Below are positions 1 through 9,989 of a stretch of 64,000 bases of DNA, one piece after another. Numbering within the stretch: position 1 is the stretch's first letter; every line of letters begins with the position of its first letter. The DNA lies in contig NZ_BQME02000001.1 of NCBI RefSeq assembly GCF_022180385.2, positions 1,008,501 through 1,072,500 of the forward strand. Direction: 5' to 3'. The stretch comes from Paenibacillus sp. L3-i20. GTDB taxonomy: Bacteria; Bacillota; Bacilli; Paenibacillales; Paenibacillaceae. A program made the translations under genes and the position numbers. The notes beneath the pieces are model-generated. The model saw nothing but the letters and a program-made list of their open reading frames with translations. It was not told the DNA's origin and made no database searches.

Positions 1-892
1 TATAATAATCGTGTATGTCCACAAAGTGGGAGGCATCCATCCCTTCAGCTGCCCACAACTCTTCCAGTTCCTTCTTCAAGAGCAGTGTATCTACCTGGAT
101 TGAATCTTCAGCGAAACCTTGCCATGCTGGCGAAACATCGCAGTCCAAATCATGCTTCATCTGAGTCGCATAAGCACGACCTCTTTCTGGTGTTGTAAAT
201 AACAGTGGAGCTAAATTCACGGACAAGTCACGACGCTTTGCCCATGGATTACGAGAGTCATGCAGGAGCACCTCTGCATCTTTGAATCGTTCTCGAAGCG
301 CACTCATAAACTCCTTGATGCTAAGGTAATTGCTTGGAGAGAGCACCATCGTAATATTAATAAATGGGAGTCTCTTTTTCCGTTTACGTTTCTCTGCTAG
401 CAACGCTTCGATATTTTCGCAAATGATTTGGAAGCTGCCCTTACCCCGAATTGCATCATGGTACTCTTCTGGCCCATCAATGGAAATATTCATCGCTACA
501 ATATTTTCCATAATAAACTCGATACGTTTTTTAATTAATGATCCATTGGTCAGCAAATAAATATTCGCTTTACGCTTCCGAAGATGCTCCACAAGTTCCG
601 TAAAATGTTTGTACAACATTGGCTCTCCGCCAGTAATAATGACCCCGAGATTTTTATTTACTGCAGTGACATCGTCAAGAAACTTCTTTAATACATCAAT
701 ATCAAGCTGCTCACGGATAGCACGTTGAGGTTCTTTGAGCGCCCAACCTGTCTCACCCCATATATGACAAAAGTTGCAACGATAATTACATAACTCTGAT
801 GGGTATAATGTGAGCTGTTTAATTGTTGGCACCAAGTTCTTAACATGCTCCTCTAATGCGGTTCCTCCAAGTTTTCCTGCTCTTGTTAACAT
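1..892 (-). CDS. Radical SAM enzyme, 3' end outside window
   Basis: The reading frame is open from an ATG at 892 to the left edge, so only about the first 297 residues are visible. The CX3CX2C cluster that binds the SAM-cleaving [4Fe-4S] centre is present (C35, C39, C42, in a CNYRCNFC context). It is followed by the GGEP-type SAM-binding segment (ITGGEPML, about 80-87), and a NISIDGPEEYHD segment typical of PqqE/SPASM-type radical SAM proteins. A GAAGGGGG ribosome binding site lies upstream of 892; the ATG at 900 hits a stop after four codons. The gene follows the stand-alone ACP by about 15 bases and is surely part of the biosynthetic operon. The substrate is unknown. It may act on the polyketide/peptide chain or on an amine acceptor, as BtrN does for an aminocyclitol, but that is inference. 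Confidence 0.88.
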   Translation of the reverse strand, partial: MLTRAGKLGGTALEEHVKNLVPTIKQLTLYPSELCNYRCNFCHIWGETGWALKEPQRAIREQLDIDVLKKFLDDVTAVNKNLGVIITGGEPMLYKHFTELVEHLRKRKANIYLLTNGSLIKKRIEFIMENIVAMNISIDGPEEYHDAIRGKGSFQIICENIEALLAEKRKRKKRLPFINITMVLSPSNYLSIKEFMSALRERFKDAEVLLHDSRNPWAKRRDLSVNLAPLLFTTPERGRAYATQMKHDLDCDVSPAWQGFAEDSIQVDTLLLKKELEELWAAEGMDASHFVDIHDYY

Positions 893-907
893 GAAAGCAT
901 CCCCCTT

Positions 908-1177
908 CTATTGGTCATCTTCTTGGTTTAAATGGATATAGCTAACAATTTGATTGATCGAGTTGAAATTGCGGAAATCAAGATCCTCATCGCTCCAAGA
1001 AACACCAAATTCCATTTCTGTAGCAATAACCAGCTTAATAAACGTCATTGAGTTGATACCAAGTGCCGATAAATCATCGTCTAGCCCGCATTGATCAAGT
1101 TCAGATGGATCATCGACATTATCCTTCAGCAGTTCAATAACTTTCATTGTTAATTCGTCCTTCGTTTCGATTATCAT
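908..1177 (-). CDS. Stand-alone acyl carrier protein
   Basis: An 89-residue acidic protein with the carrier-protein fold. The phosphopantetheine attachment serine is in LGINSMTF (about residue 43), where the usual GxDS is replaced by GINS. It starts at ATG 1177 behind a clear TAGGAGGAA ribosome binding site, 11 bases after the stop of the PKS gene. A free ACP next to a BtrH-like acyltransferase domain recalls the BtrI/BtrH pair of butirosin biosynthesis, in which an acyl chain is built on a free ACP and then moved to an amine. It could alternatively load or accept malonyl or another extender unit. No phosphopantetheinyl transferase is visible in the window. Confidence 0.9.
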   Translation of the reverse strand: MIIETKDELTMKVIELLKDNVDDPSELDQCGLDDDLSALGINSMTFIKLVIATEMEFGVSWSDEDLDFRNFNSINQIVSYIHLNQEDDQ

Positions 1178-1188
1178 GTTTATTCCTC

Positions 1189-4100
1189 CTAATAGTTGTG
1201 AGTTAACGTTAATTGAAGCTGATTGATCATTGCAGCTAGAAACCTTTCTTCAGCCGCTAATAATCGGTCTAATCTAGCATGAATAGCCTCGATCCTATCA
1301 ATCTGATAGGTCGGTACATAGAAAAAGCGGACGATTCCTTTCCGAATCGTTTCCCAGTGATCTACACATTCACGATGTGCAACAAGAATCTCTGCATCCA
1401 CTCCATAAAGAGCCGTTATGCGATAACCTTCCACTTGTTTGGCCATTAACATTTGATTCAATGTATCGACAAGCATCCCAACATTCTGTTTTAAACAATC
1501 TTCTGTCGAACTGATATGTTTGATCCATTTCACAAACTGTTTCAACACCTCCATACTTTCGTTTAAACTATGGAGGTTGTTAAGCAAGTTGCGCGCGAAT
1601 ATCCCCTTAAGCTCAGGCAAATCAAGACGCCAACGATCTGCATCGCTATTGTGTGAAATAACGTAAGATGCAGCTCTGTGCTCCATCTCTTGATAATGTT
1701 CTTGGAACCCTTGACAAGCCCGAACTAGATCATCAAACCCAATCGTGCAAGGCTTATATGACAGATTTTCACGGCGATCATGCTCTAGCATATAGAACAA
1801 TCGATTCTGCTCATCATAACCATAGATGAGCAAAGTATGATCCACATGTTGCTTCATGTAAGCATCTTTGCGCATTGGCACATAGTAGATATCTATCCAC
1901 ACGATGACGGGATTACCTTGACGAATACTTTGTATAAGCTCATCCGTTAGATCATCGAAGCCATAATTCGTTTGAACGATAAGATTTAATTGCGAGAATA
2001 GAGACTCAAGTGGCTGAACTTCTCTGTAGCAAAGCTCATATCCGCTAGAATCCTCTAATCCCGAATGGTGAAATACAATTAAATCATTCAGGAGAAATGG
2101 GAGAATACCCCCTCCAAAATGGTTAACTACTGGGAAAAAGGAGTTATAAAAACAATTTCGATAATACAGATCGTTAAATGGCTCTATGCGGGGTAGTATG
2201 AAAACTTCCGCATGATTCGGCAGATCCTGATTAGTCTCCAAGACAAGGGAGGTTCTGCTATGCTGTTCGCTAGCAACCGCTGCTTGATCCAATGTAAACT
2301 GCTCGCTATCCGGTTGCTCTACCCGTTCAGCTTTTACTGATGTGGATTCACTATAATATTGCTCCACATATGCCGCTATTTCACGAATCGTCGGGCTTTG
2401 ATACAGCTGCTCCGAGCTAAACTGAATACCTGATTGCTCTAACTCAACCTCTACGCGAATGGCTAGAATTGAATTTCCTCCAAGCTCGAAGAAATCATCA
2501 TCCAAGTCGAGTTCCGTAACGCCAAGCAGTTGTTCCCATAACTTTGATATCTGTATTTCTAAGGTGGAATAGCGACCGTCTGCTCTTCCTGTCAGACGAG
2601 GAGTATGTTTCATTGAAGTGTCATTTGAAGACGATGAAGGAATTAAGTTGCTCTCACCGGGATTTGCGGCAGTCACTGATGTTGTGGGAGAATGATACGT
2701 ATTAGCGCCAAAGTCAATCCAGCATCGTGTTGCTTCAAAGGAGTAAACAGGGATATGCAGCTTCGAGCGGATATGCCCTTCATATAGCAGCGTCCAATCT
2801 ACTTCTGCACCTTGTACAACAAGCTGAGCCAGCTGCTCAAGCTGAGTGCGCTCGAGTTTCCCACCTGCATCAACTGCCTGAAGAATTAATTCATGTGAAG
2901 CTTTACTTCGAGCTCTCAGCTCTTCAGATGTCCATTCCCCCCTTTTTCGTTCGTCTTTTCGGCTGCTCGCTGTTCGATGTTCATCGTAATAAATCCCTTT
3001 CTCTACCACAGAATGCAAGCCAGACTCCAATACCTCTAGCAACTGGTCCAGTAAGCTGGACTTGCTGCCAGCAATAAGGGCCAATCTATAGCTATACTGT
3101 CCTCTTCCCGTGTTGGCGGTGTAACAAAGATCATCAAGGTTTGCTTCAAGTGACGGCAATCGATCGACATATGACTGTATGAGTCGTACTAAGGACGACT
3201 TACTCTTCGCAGATAAAACGATGAGTTGTCCATCTCCATCCCTGCTGTCTTGATCTAAACCCTTCAACCTCCCAGGAGCTTCTTCAAGTACGAGATGACA
3301 GTTCGTACCACTGAAACCAAATGAGCTGACACCACATCTTCGAGGAACTCCTTCATCTGTTGCCCATTCTGCCAAACGATCATTTACATAAAGCGGCGAG
3401 CTTTCAAAAGGGATACTTCGATTCGGTTTTGTAAAATGTAGCGTGGGCGGCAACTTCTTATATTTGAGTGCAGCAATCACTTTCGCAAGCCCAGCAACAC
3501 CCGAAGCTGCATCTAAATGCCCTACGTTTGTTTTTACAGAACCAATTGCACAAAACTGTGTTTGATTCGTGTAATTGCGAAATGCCCTTCGCATACCGTC
3601 AACCTCGATTGGATCTCCCAGCTTAGTTCCCGTACCATGCGCCTCGATGTAACTAATCGTTTCCGGATTAATTCCTGCGTCCTGCCATGCTCGAATGAGC
3701 AGCTTTTCTTGAGATGCAGCATTTGGAGCCGTCAGTCCTACCGATGTTCCATCTTGATTCATCGCACTGCCCCGGATAACCGCATGAATCGGGTCACGAT
3801 CTCGAATCGCTTGATTTAGCGGCTTGAGCAGCAGAGCAACGCTCCCTTCTCCCCACACCGTGCCATCCGAGCTATCATCGAATGCACTCGTTTGTCTATT
3901 CGTTGATTCAATGCCAATCTCGAACAAGCCGTCCACTGGCATGAGACAAACCTTCACTCCACCCGCAATTGCCATCTCACACTCTTTATTTCGCAGTGCC
4001 ATGCAAGCAGAATGAACAGCTACAAGTGACGACGAGCAAGCTGTATCAATGAGCAAGGCAGGACCTTGCAAATCTAGTAAATAAGCGATTCGTCCCGCCA

Positions 4101-4668
4101 TAATGGAAGGCGTGTTCCCTGTACTTGCCATTGGGATCTCTGCAGGTTGATTTTTCGTTATATATTGGCCATATACAGGCCAATCCGCATATCCGATATA
4201 AACTCCTGTGTTACTTCCTTGTATTCGTCTCCCACCATACCCAGCATCCTCAATGGCTTCCCAGGCAGTTTGCAGAAACAACCGCTGATTCGGGTCCATT
4301 AAAGCAGCCTCTTTCGGTGATAGATTAAAAAAGGCATAATCGAACTTATCTACATCTTGCATATACCCGCCATAACTAAAGTGAATTTGTTCCTCACTAA
4401 GCTGCGTGAACGTACGAATAAATGCTGCGCTGTCCTCTTGTCTGGTTACTGGGAAAGGACCTGTGCAATCACGACCTTGTTCGACGTTATTCCAAAACTC
4501 CTCAACGTTAGTCGCACCGGGCATTTTTAATGATAGCCCTATAATAGCGATGTCCGTCGTCCGTGAATCCCCTTGCTGCTTTAACGTTCGAAGCAACTCC
4601 AAAGCCACTTTCTCATCCAGGCGACTCGCAGCAACTTGCTCGAAAATAAGGTTCGCTAATTTATCCAT
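1189..4668 (-). CDS. Trans-AT polyketide synthase, KS-ACP-BtrH-like acyltransferase
   Basis: 1159 residues. A short N-terminal docking-like helix is followed by a ketosynthase (about 38-465) with all three catalytic residues: C211 in DTACSSS, H344 in EAHGTGT, H384 in NVGHLDAA. A linker carries the YSFEATRCW motif usually found after AT positions, but there is no AT. An ACP follows (about 710-785, serine in LGGNSILAI). The last third, about 815-1159, resembles the butirosin BtrH N-terminal fold: a candidate nucleophile Cys at about 838 (RNCFYNSFF), a glycine-rich FGGGILPFLL stretch, and a conserved His-containing segment HTLLIYGYD. BtrH moves an acyl chain from an ACP to an amine, so this domain probably releases the chain by amide formation. 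There is no KR, so the last extension would stay a beta-keto unit unless modified in trans. The start overlaps the previous gene by 8 bases, which suggests translational coupling. Confidence 0.9.
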   Translation of the reverse strand: MDKLANLIFEQVAASRLDEKVALELLRTLKQQGDSRTTDIAIIGLSLKMPGATNVEEFWNNVEQGRDCTGPFPVTRQEDSAAFIRTFTQLSEEQIHFSYGGYMQDVDKFDYAFFNLSPKEAALMDPNQRLFLQTAWEAIEDAGYGGRRIQGSNTGVYIGYADWPVYGQYITKNQPAEIPMASTGNTPSIMAGRIAYLLDLQGPALLIDTACSSSLVAVHSACMALRNKECEMAIAGGVKVCLMPVDGLFEIGIESTNRQTSAFDDSSDGTVWGEGSVALLLKPLNQAIRDRDPIHAVIRGSAMNQDGTSVGLTAPNAASQEKLLIRAWQDAGINPETISYIEAHGTGTKLGDPIEVDGMRRAFRNYTNQTQFCAIGSVKTNVGHLDAASGVAGLAKVIAALKYKKLPPTLHFTKPNRSIPFESSPLYVNDRLAEWATDEGVPRRCGVSSFGFSGTNCHLVLEEAPGRLKGLDQDSRDGDGQLIVLSAKSKSSLVRLIQSYVDRLPSLEANLDDLCYTANTGRGQYSYRLALIAGSKSSLLDQLLEVLESGLHSVVEKGIYYDEHRTASSRKDERKRGEWTSEELRARSKASHELILQAVDAGGKLERTQLEQLAQLVVQGAEVDWTLLYEGHIRSKLHIPVYSFEATRCWIDFGANTYHSPTTSVTAANPGESNLIPSSSSNDTSMKHTPRLTGRADGRYSTLEIQISKLWEQLLGVTELDLDDDFFELGGNSILAIRVEVELEQSGIQFSSEQLYQSPTIREIAAYVEQYYSESTSVKAERVEQPDSEQFTLDQAAVASEQHSRTSLVLETNQDLPNHAEVFILPRIEPFNDLYYRNCFYNSFFPVVNHFGGGILPFLLNDLIVFHHSGLEDSSGYELCYREVQPLESLFSQLNLIVQTNYGFDDLTDELIQSIRQGNPVIVWIDIYYVPMRKDAYMKQHVDHTLLIYGYDEQNRLFYMLEHDRRENLSYKPCTIGFDDLVRACQGFQEHYQEMEHRAASYVISHNSDADRWRLDLPELKGIFARNLLNNLHSLNESMEVLKQFVKWIKHISSTEDCLKQNVGMLVDTLNQMLMAKQVEGYRITALYGVDAEILVAHRECVDHWETIRKGIVRFFYVPTYQIDRIEAIHARLDRLLAAEERFLAAMINQLQLTLTHNY

Positions 4669-7600
4669 TAACTACCTCCAATTCGTGAAATCGATCAACT
4701 GCGTCATCAATCGATAAATCGCCTCGTTTCATTTGCGTAAACATTACTAGAATCTCTTCCTCGAATGAATCAGCTTCCATCGATTCGGGCTCTGGCTTCT
4801 CAATACCGAATCTACTTGCAACAACAGAAAAGAGATGACTAGTCATACGTGCAATCGTTGGATAAGAGAAAAGGTCTGCAATCGTTGTTAGACTAGGGAA
4901 AGCTTCTTCGATGTAGTGATGCACTTTTGTAATGAGGATGGAATCTCCTCCGATCTCGAAGAAATTAGCGTTTATGTCTAATTCTTCGTAACCAAGTACT
5001 AACTTCCAAGCTTTTGTTACCACTTGTTCAATTTCGTCGTGTGTGCCAGCTACTGGATTTACTGTGCTTGCAGTTTCCTTTGCTAGCTTAGCAGCGGTAG
5101 CTTCTTCTCCTGTTGACTTACTCTTCGTAGAATAGAGCGAGCTTGTATGAGCTTGTTGAAGTTGCTCGGATTGGCGGAATGGCAATAACTCTCCCAATGC
5201 GAACAGATGACTTTTATGATTCCAGTTACCTACGAATACTTGTCGCAAGGGCTGCGAGTCAACTGTTTTTAACAGCAGTTGAAATGCTCGTATTCCTTGC
5301 TCCGCAGACATCAAATAGAACATCTCCTTAGATTCATCAACATCGGTATTCCCAGCAACATCACTATCCTCCCATGCAGGCCAGTTAATTGTAAGAGTTG
5401 GCAAGCCAAGCCGATTCCGATAGGCCGAATAACCATCTAAATAGGCATTTCCTGCTGTATACGGACCTGATCCAATCCCACCTATAAGCGTTATCGCTGA
5501 TGAGAATAATACAAAGAAATCAGGTTGATCCTCCCGTGTAAGGTGATCCAGAAGCCATGTGCCTGTCGTTTTTGCAGTGATTACTGCTCGAAGCTCGTCC
5601 GATAACAAACGGTTCATTACGTTCCCCTCAGCGACTCCAGCAGCATGAACGATACCAGCAATTCGACTGTATCTCTGCCGCAGTTCTGTTAACGCCGCAC
5701 TTAGCTGCTCTTCATTTGACGTATCCGCAGCGATGACTTCAACATTTGCACCTAATTCTTTCATACCTCTAATGGCACGTATCGCACGGATGATTCTTTT
5801 GTCCAGATTGCTATTCACAAGGTCAGACCACTGTTCTTCCGGCGGCAGCACCGATCTTCCCATTAGGGCAATATTAATGCCATCCTTTGCCTCTTTAACA
5901 AAGTGTTCCGCTATAAGGAGACCAATACTGCCAAGTCCACCCGTAATCACATAAACACCCTCATTGCCGTATTCCACTAACCTGTTGTCTTGTCGTTGCT
6001 CTTCCACTTGCAACTCATCTACTCGCTCTAAATAACGAGTTCCTTGACGATAAGCGATCCAGTAGTCGTTAGCTGGAACTTCAAGTTCTGACCATATAAC
6101 CTGCGCAGAATCAGTTTGTTCGTCCAGATCAATCCAGCGAATACGGATGTGCGGATTTTCCCAGCCGATGGCTTTACTTAATCCGATCATTGCGTATTGC
6201 TCAGGCTGTACTCGAGCTTGATCGTGGATAACCTCATCTCCATATGAAGATACAATGGTCATTTCTATCGACTCACTGCCTGTCCTGCGCGTTAACGCAT
6301 GTGCCAAACGATAAAATTTATAAATCGATTGCTCAAGACTTTGTTTATGTCCCGCCAAGTTCTCCGCTTCTGCCCGTATGGACATAAAGCGTAAATCGAT
6401 AATGTGATGAACGGAGACATTAGCTGTATCTAGCAATAATTGCTCATAATCGCCTGGCTCGTCCCGGATAATATACGTTAAATCGTTAATACGCTCATAA
6501 TGTTCACCCATAACAACAGCGATAACGGTAGCCCCTGAATCGCCCCATTGACGAATTAATGCACTCGCCGCTATGTGCTCATCATGAAAAATCAAGACTC
6601 CTTGACGTTCCCAGCTTCTGCGATTGCTGCTCGCGAGCGGTTCAGGACACCACTTTCTTTGATGGTAGAAACTGCTCTGACTACGTTGATGAATATCAGA
6701 AACCGTCTGTTCATCCCTACGATTGGCCGCAAGTCCCTCATGTCCAGCATTTTCATTTGACCTAACATCGCTTGGCTTAACCCAGCAACGATATCGATCG
6801 AAAGGGTACGTTGGAAAGCTGACACGTCTCCTTCGCTCTTGTTTGTATAATCGCTCCCAGTTGTAGGTAGCACCCTGCACATACAGCTTGCCTAATTCTA
6901 AGCAGAGTTGTCGATCACATTTATCAGATTGAGTAAACGCAGCTAATGCAGAATCGGCATCAGAACGTATCACTTCCACCTGCAAGTTGGGACGATCTGC
7001 ATTGCCCACATAGAGAGAGCTAGTATCATTGGATTCATCTGAGCAGGCTGTGAAACCTAATTTTTTGAATCTGTTAAGCTCGGCCAAAGCTTCCTCTACA
7101 TGTTGTGCTGCTATAGCGATTCGATATCGATAATGACCCCTGCCTGTGCTTAATGAAAAACATAGATCACCGAAGTCAATCGATAAATTATGCTGTAAGT
7201 AGTCCATACTTGAGTCCACATAAGCTTGTAATGCCGACTCCGACTGTGCCGATAAAACAAACAACCGGTATTCGTCTGGACTACTCTTCCTAGTCTTCCG
7301 TTCCGGTGGAGCCTCCTCCAAAACAACATGGCAATTTGTACCACTTATGCCGAAAGAGCTTACTCCACATCTGCGGGGAGATTCACCAGCCTCCCATTCC
7401 ATCAACTTATCGCTCACATAAAGGGGTGAATACTCAAACTCGATTACTCTATTTGGTCTATCCATATGCAATGTCGGATAAATACATTTATGCTTTAGGG
7501 ACATTACCGCCTTTAGTAAACCAGCGATACCCGCTGTATTGTCTAAATGTCCGATATTGCTTTTCAGTGCCCCGATTGCACAAAATTGACGTTTATCGGT

Positions 7601-8659
7601 AAACTTCCGGAACGCCCGCTCCAAACCTTTAACCTCAATTGGATCTCCCAGCTTTGTCGCTGTTCCATGGGTTTCAATGTATCCGATAGTCTCGGGATTA
7701 ATATCCCCCCGCTTCCACGCATCAACGATAACTGCCTCCTGCGCTTCCGCATTCGGAGCTGTTATTCCCGCAGATCCGCCGTCCTGATTCACCGCACTCG
7801 ACTTGATGACCGCATAGATGTTGTCACGAGCTGCAATCGCTTGATCCAAAGGCTTCAACATGATCGCTACGACACCTTCACCAGTACCCGTACCATCAGC
7901 ACCATCATCAAATGTCCGCGCTCGTGATGTCGATGATTCTATTCCGACTTCATACTCCCGAACGGGAATCAGATGAAGTTGAATACCTCCAACAATCGCA
8001 GAATCACACTCGCCGTTACGAATTGCCTGACATGCAAGATGAACAGCTACAAGAGATGAGGAGCATGTCGTATCCACAAGCAAGCTAGGTCCCTTTAAGT
8101 CCATCAGATATGATAATCGACTGGCGATAATTGGACGAACATTTCCTGTCATCGACATCGACACTGATTCTGGCTCAGCTTGACGGATAAGCTTCAAGTA
8201 ATCGGCATCCGATCCATACCCGAGATAAACGCCTGTTCGACTCCCACCAAGCTTTCCTCCACCGTAACCTGCATCTTCGATAGCACTCCATGCTGTCTGT
8301 AGAAATAGTCGCTGATTCGGGTCGAGGAGACTGGCCTCTTTTGGCGATAACTTAAAGAATGAGTAATCAAACTTGTCAATTTCATCGAGATAAGCGGCTT
8401 CTCCATAAACTAACTCCTTAGGGTCTCTACCAAGTTGTTTGAAGTGCGAATCTGTATCCTGTTTCCGCAATTGCGGAATCGATCTGACACAGTCCCTTCC
8501 CGTCTTTAGATTTATAGCAAATTGATCCAACGTATCGGCTAGTGGAAGCTTTACCGCTATTCCGATAATTGCGATATCTTGACTGGGTACAGTATCAAAG
8601 GCAACATCTTCAAGCGCAGCGGCAGGCTTACGATTTAACTTGATTGATTGAAAATCCAC
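4661..8659 (-). CDS. Trans-AT polyketide synthase, KS-KR-ACP
   Basis: About 1332 residues. I place the start at GTG 8659 because the ATG at 8674 is immediately followed by GGAGGTGATC, which is the ribosome binding site itself. The KS (first about 440 residues) keeps the active-site Cys in DTTCSSS and the histidines in HGTATK and NIGH. A linker with YPFDRYRCW follows, with no AT. Next come a structural KR half and a catalytic KR with the NADPH site GGLGSIG (about 900) and the FSSA...Y..GN catalytic set (GPYTAGNAYLDGYSAYR). The ACP serine is in IGGDSILI (about 1236), and the acidic C-terminal helix looks like a docking segment. The KR lacks the LDD fingerprint of B-type reductases, so an A-type hydroxyl is possible but not certain. 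The module should add one malonate and reduce it to a beta-hydroxyl, most likely on the upstream aminoacyl chain. Confidence 0.92.
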   Translation of the reverse strand: MDFQSIKLNRKPAAALEDVAFDTVPSQDIAIIGIAVKLPLADTLDQFAINLKTGRDCVRSIPQLRKQDTDSHFKQLGRDPKELVYGEAAYLDEIDKFDYSFFKLSPKEASLLDPNQRLFLQTAWSAIEDAGYGGGKLGGSRTGVYLGYGSDADYLKLIRQAEPESVSMSMTGNVRPIIASRLSYLMDLKGPSLLVDTTCSSSLVAVHLACQAIRNGECDSAIVGGIQLHLIPVREYEVGIESSTSRARTFDDGADGTGTGEGVVAIMLKPLDQAIAARDNIYAVIKSSAVNQDGGSAGITAPNAEAQEAVIVDAWKRGDINPETIGYIETHGTATKLGDPIEVKGLERAFRKFTDKRQFCAIGALKSNIGHLDNTAGIAGLLKAVMSLKHKCIYPTLHMDRPNRVIEFEYSPLYVSDKLMEWEAGESPRRCGVSSFGISGTNCHVVLEEAPPERKTRKSSPDEYRLFVLSAQSESALQAYVDSSMDYLQHNLSIDFGDLCFSLSTGRGHYRYRIAIAAQHVEEALAELNRFKKLGFTACSDESNDTSSLYVGNADRPNLQVEVIRSDADSALAAFTQSDKCDRQLCLELGKLYVQGATYNWERLYKQERRRRVSFPTYPFDRYRCWVKPSDVRSNENAGHEGLAANRRDEQTVSDIHQRSQSSFYHQRKWCPEPLASSNRRSWERQGVLIFHDEHIAASALIRQWGDSGATVIAVVMGEHYERINDLTYIIRDEPGDYEQLLLDTANVSVHHIIDLRFMSIRAEAENLAGHKQSLEQSIYKFYRLAHALTRRTGSESIEMTIVSSYGDEVIHDQARVQPEQYAMIGLSKAIGWENPHIRIRWIDLDEQTDSAQVIWSELEVPANDYWIAYRQGTRYLERVDELQVEEQRQDNRLVEYGNEGVYVITGGLGSIGLLIAEHFVKEAKDGINIALMGRSVLPPEEQWSDLVNSNLDKRIIRAIRAIRGMKELGANVEVIAADTSNEEQLSAALTELRQRYSRIAGIVHAAGVAEGNVMNRLLSDELRAVITAKTTGTWLLDHLTREDQPDFFVLFSSAITLIGGIGSGPYTAGNAYLDGYSAYRNRLGLPTLTINWPAWEDSDVAGNTDVDESKEMFYLMSAEQGIRAFQLLLKTVDSQPLRQVFVGNWNHKSHLFALGELLPFRQSEQLQQAHTSSLYSTKSKSTGEEATAAKLAKETASTVNPVAGTHDEIEQVVTKAWKLVLGYEELDINANFFEIGGDSILITKVHHYIEEAFPSLTTIADLFSYPTIARMTSHLFSVVASRFGIEKPEPESMEADSFEEEILVMFTQMKRGDLSIDDAVDRFHELEVVNG

Positions 8660-8695
8660 CCCGATCACCTCCATACATCATCAAGTATGAACCAA

Positions 8696-9973
8696 CTAAA
8701 CACATGTACTTAAGTAGGCTGGAAATTGTGCCGTTGTACCCGTCTGCTGTAAAATATCGGCAAATCGTTCTTGCTGCTCTCCTTCTGGTACTTGCTTTGT
8801 ATCTAGCATCTGCTTCAGTAGCTCTAACGCTTCTTCCATCTGGGCCTCCGTTGGTGGAGCTCCAGTCTCATCTAATTGTTTTTGCATTTGTTGGACCCGT
8901 CTGTATGGTGTAATGAAACCTTGCTCGTACTGTTCCGTATTCCAGTTTCGGTTTCTCGTGCAAATAGCCGCAACAAGACATTTGGTGACCACATTATTGG
9001 TTGCTTGACGACGTTCCTGCTCCAACTTATCAGCTGTCAGTTCATTTCGCAGCATATCCAGATCGGCTGCTTTTTCATATGGATAACACAGGATAGACTT
9101 AGCATCTGTCTTCATAAATTTAGTGAGAACTTGCTTCGCCCCCATCTCAGCGGCAACTGCAACACCCTGATCGAGCAAGAACTTCATTGAGGTATCCCAT
9201 CGAACTGGAGCTGTTAACTGCTCAGTAAGAAGGCTGACAATTTGCTCTGCAGATTCATAAGGCTTCCCTGTAACATTGGACAATACAGGCCACTTCAATG
9301 GTTGGTACGTATAGGAAGCTAGCTCCTCTTGAAACCGTACCGCAGCCGTTTTCATGAGCGGACTATGAAAAGGTGCACTCACTTTTAGAAACGCAATATT
9401 AGCTCCATCAGATTCTAGCTCACGAGCGGCTCGCTCGACAGCCAAGGAATGGCCGGAAATAACGAGCTGCTCCGAGCTGTTGTAGTTAGAAACGACAACC
9501 GCTGCTTCATCCTCCGAAGATGATGCTCGTTTACATACCTCTTCTACAAGCTGCCCTTTACTGCCTATAATTGCACACATTGCACCGATTCCTTCTGCGG
9601 CAGCTTCCTGCATCAATTGACCCCTGCGTCTAACAAGAAGCAGTGCATCTTGAAACGTTATAGCTCCCGCACAAGTTAGTGCTGAGTACTCACCCAAACT
9701 ATGCCCCGCCGAATAAGCAGGTTTTAATCCAATCTCCTCCATATATACACGGAATGCAGCGACACTTACCGTAAGCAGGGCTGGTTGTGCGTTCTCGGTT
9801 TGCATTAATTCATCAGAACTGCCCTTCGCAATAAGCTCCTGCAAATCGAACCCGAGCACTTCATTAGCCTCAGCAAACACCGTTCGTGCTGTTGCAGATC
9901 GTTCGATTAATTCCTTGCCCATGCCGACATATTGCGAACCTTGTCCTGGAAATAGAAGCGCCAACTTTCTCAT
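8696..9973 (-). CDS. Free-standing malonyl-type acyltransferase (trans-AT)
   Basis: 425 residues. The first about 290 are a FabD-type acyltransferase: FPGQGSQYVGMG at 8-19, nucleophile S92 in GHSLGEYS, R117 in LLLVRRRG for the acyl carboxylate, and catalytic H203 in SAPFHSPLM. The FH pair at 202-203 fits malonyl rather than methylmalonyl selection. The last about 110 residues (rich in Gln, Glu and Lys) are not part of the AT fold and I do not recognise them; they may be a docking extension. All three KS proteins in the window lack a working AT, so this enzyme most likely loads malonate onto their ACPs in trans. It starts at ATG 9973 behind GAGGAGGAGGACGAAG, 16 bases after the upstream NRPS. 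Confidence 0.93.
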   Translation of the reverse strand: MRKLALLFPGQGSQYVGMGKELIERSATARTVFAEANEVLGFDLQELIAKGSSDELMQTENAQPALLTVSVAAFRVYMEEIGLKPAYSAGHSLGEYSALTCAGAITFQDALLLVRRRGQLMQEAAAEGIGAMCAIIGSKGQLVEEVCKRASSSEDEAAVVVSNYNSSEQLVISGHSLAVERAARELESDGANIAFLKVSAPFHSPLMKTAAVRFQEELASYTYQPLKWPVLSNVTGKPYESAEQIVSLLTEQLTAPVRWDTSMKFLLDQGVAVAAEMGAKQVLTKFMKTDAKSILCYPYEKAADLDMLRNELTADKLEQERRQATNNVVTKCLVAAICTRNRNWNTEQYEQGFITPYRRVQQMQKQLDETGAPPTEAQMEEALELLKQMLDTKQVPEGEQQERFADILQQTGTTAQFPAYLSTCV

Positions 9974-9989
9974 CTTCGTCCTCCTCCTC

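Noticed and set aside
2727..3077. Plus-strand reading frame of 116 codons inside the PKS gene
   Set aside because: It lies fully inside the KS-ACP-BtrH gene in another frame, has no ribosome binding site and no family resemblance. The same holds for the other plus-strand frames across 3.5-22 kb.
6592..6882. Minus-strand frame of 96 codons within the KS-KR-ACP gene
   Set aside because: Shadow of the PKS in another frame; the codon pattern and domain content belong to the PKS frame.
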